22,497 bases of DNA from positions 1 through 22,497 of the IMG/VR virus record IMGVR_UViG_3300023237_001101, one strand, 5' to 3'. The stretch is from a virus. How positions within the stretch are numbered: position 1 is the stretch's first letter; the number at the start of each line of letters is the position of its first letter. The position numbers were made by a program, and so were the translations under genes. This document shows, one piece after another, positions 22,446 to 22,497 of this stretch. Under the pieces are notes generated by a model, which saw nothing but the letters and a program-made list of their open reading frames with translations, was not told where the DNA came from and did no database searches.

Positions 22446-22459
22446 CGAAACAAGGCGAG

Positions 22460-22466
22460 TGTCAAA
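22460..22466 (-). promoter_or_regulatory. TTTGACA box upstream of the HKD gene
   Basis: Exact TTTGACA, 14 bases before the ATG at 22445, the first gene in transcription order seen here. Confidence 0.45.
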
Positions 22467-22497
22467 GTGCCAAAGAAAAAACGCATAGTTCTCACTG

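Noticed and set aside
2149-22466. Reading the TTTGACA boxes as ordinary -35 promoter elements
   Set aside because: At 16-18 bases downstream the -10 would lie on or after the start codon and no TATAAT-like sequence is present.
1-22497. tRNA genes, cos site, phage attachment site, integron integrase
   Set aside because: Looked for on both strands by eye; no cloverleaf, no cohesive-end site, and no tyrosine-recombinase motif was recognised. A covariance scan could still find a diverged tRNA.

Overview
The window is the structural-gene half of a tailed double-stranded DNA phage or prophage of lambda type. All convincing genes are on the minus strand, so the functional order runs from right to left. 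The GC-rich sequence, the many starts without a clear Shine-Dalgarno, and integron-like hairpins in a small cargo region suggest an environmental Gram-negative host, possibly of the Planctomycetes-Verrucomicrobia group. That host guess is weak. No integrase, repressor of lysogeny, replication or lysis gene is visible, so prophage and free phage cannot be told apart.

Packaging and head (22445 to about 16424, then 14073 to 11754). A single-HKD phospholipase-D-like protein is followed by a terminase small subunit, a GpA-type terminase large subunit, a small connector candidate in the gpW position, a gpB-type portal and an S49 (gpC-like) head protease. These genes overlap by 4-8 bases or lie only a few bases to about 20 bases apart. 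After an interruption come a proline-rich coiled-coil scaffold candidate, the major capsid protein, a small Ala/Glu/Lys-rich protein in the gpFI position, and a head-tail joining candidate.

Cargo region (about 16330 to 14100). Between the protease and the scaffold/capsid genes sit eight small genes, two of them XRE-type regulators. They are interspersed with two 84-86 bp, 90 % identical imperfect inverted repeats and one shortened copy, whose architecture recalls integron attC sites. All lie in the orientation expected for a gene-cassette array. Three pairs of short palindromes (operator candidates) and one sigma70-like promoter lie inside the region. No integron integrase is present. This is the most unusual part of the window.

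Tail (11733 to 1). Tail-completion (gp10/gpZ-like) and terminator (gpU-like) candidates come first, then a Cys-rich unknown protein and a pectate-lyase-fold tailspike that carries a Sec signal peptide. Next are a tail-tube candidate, an internally duplicated 252-residue protein, a tail-assembly chaperone pair joined by a clear -1 frameshift site (GGGAAAC directly before the stop), the tape measure protein, and four distal tail or fibre genes. The last of these complete genes has two LamG-like domains. A partial gene runs off the left edge.

A short box, TTTGACA (TTTGACT once), recurs 13-16 bases upstream of seven start codons scattered through the window. Two hairpin-plus-T-tract terminators are visible inside the late region, at about 12120 and 7827.
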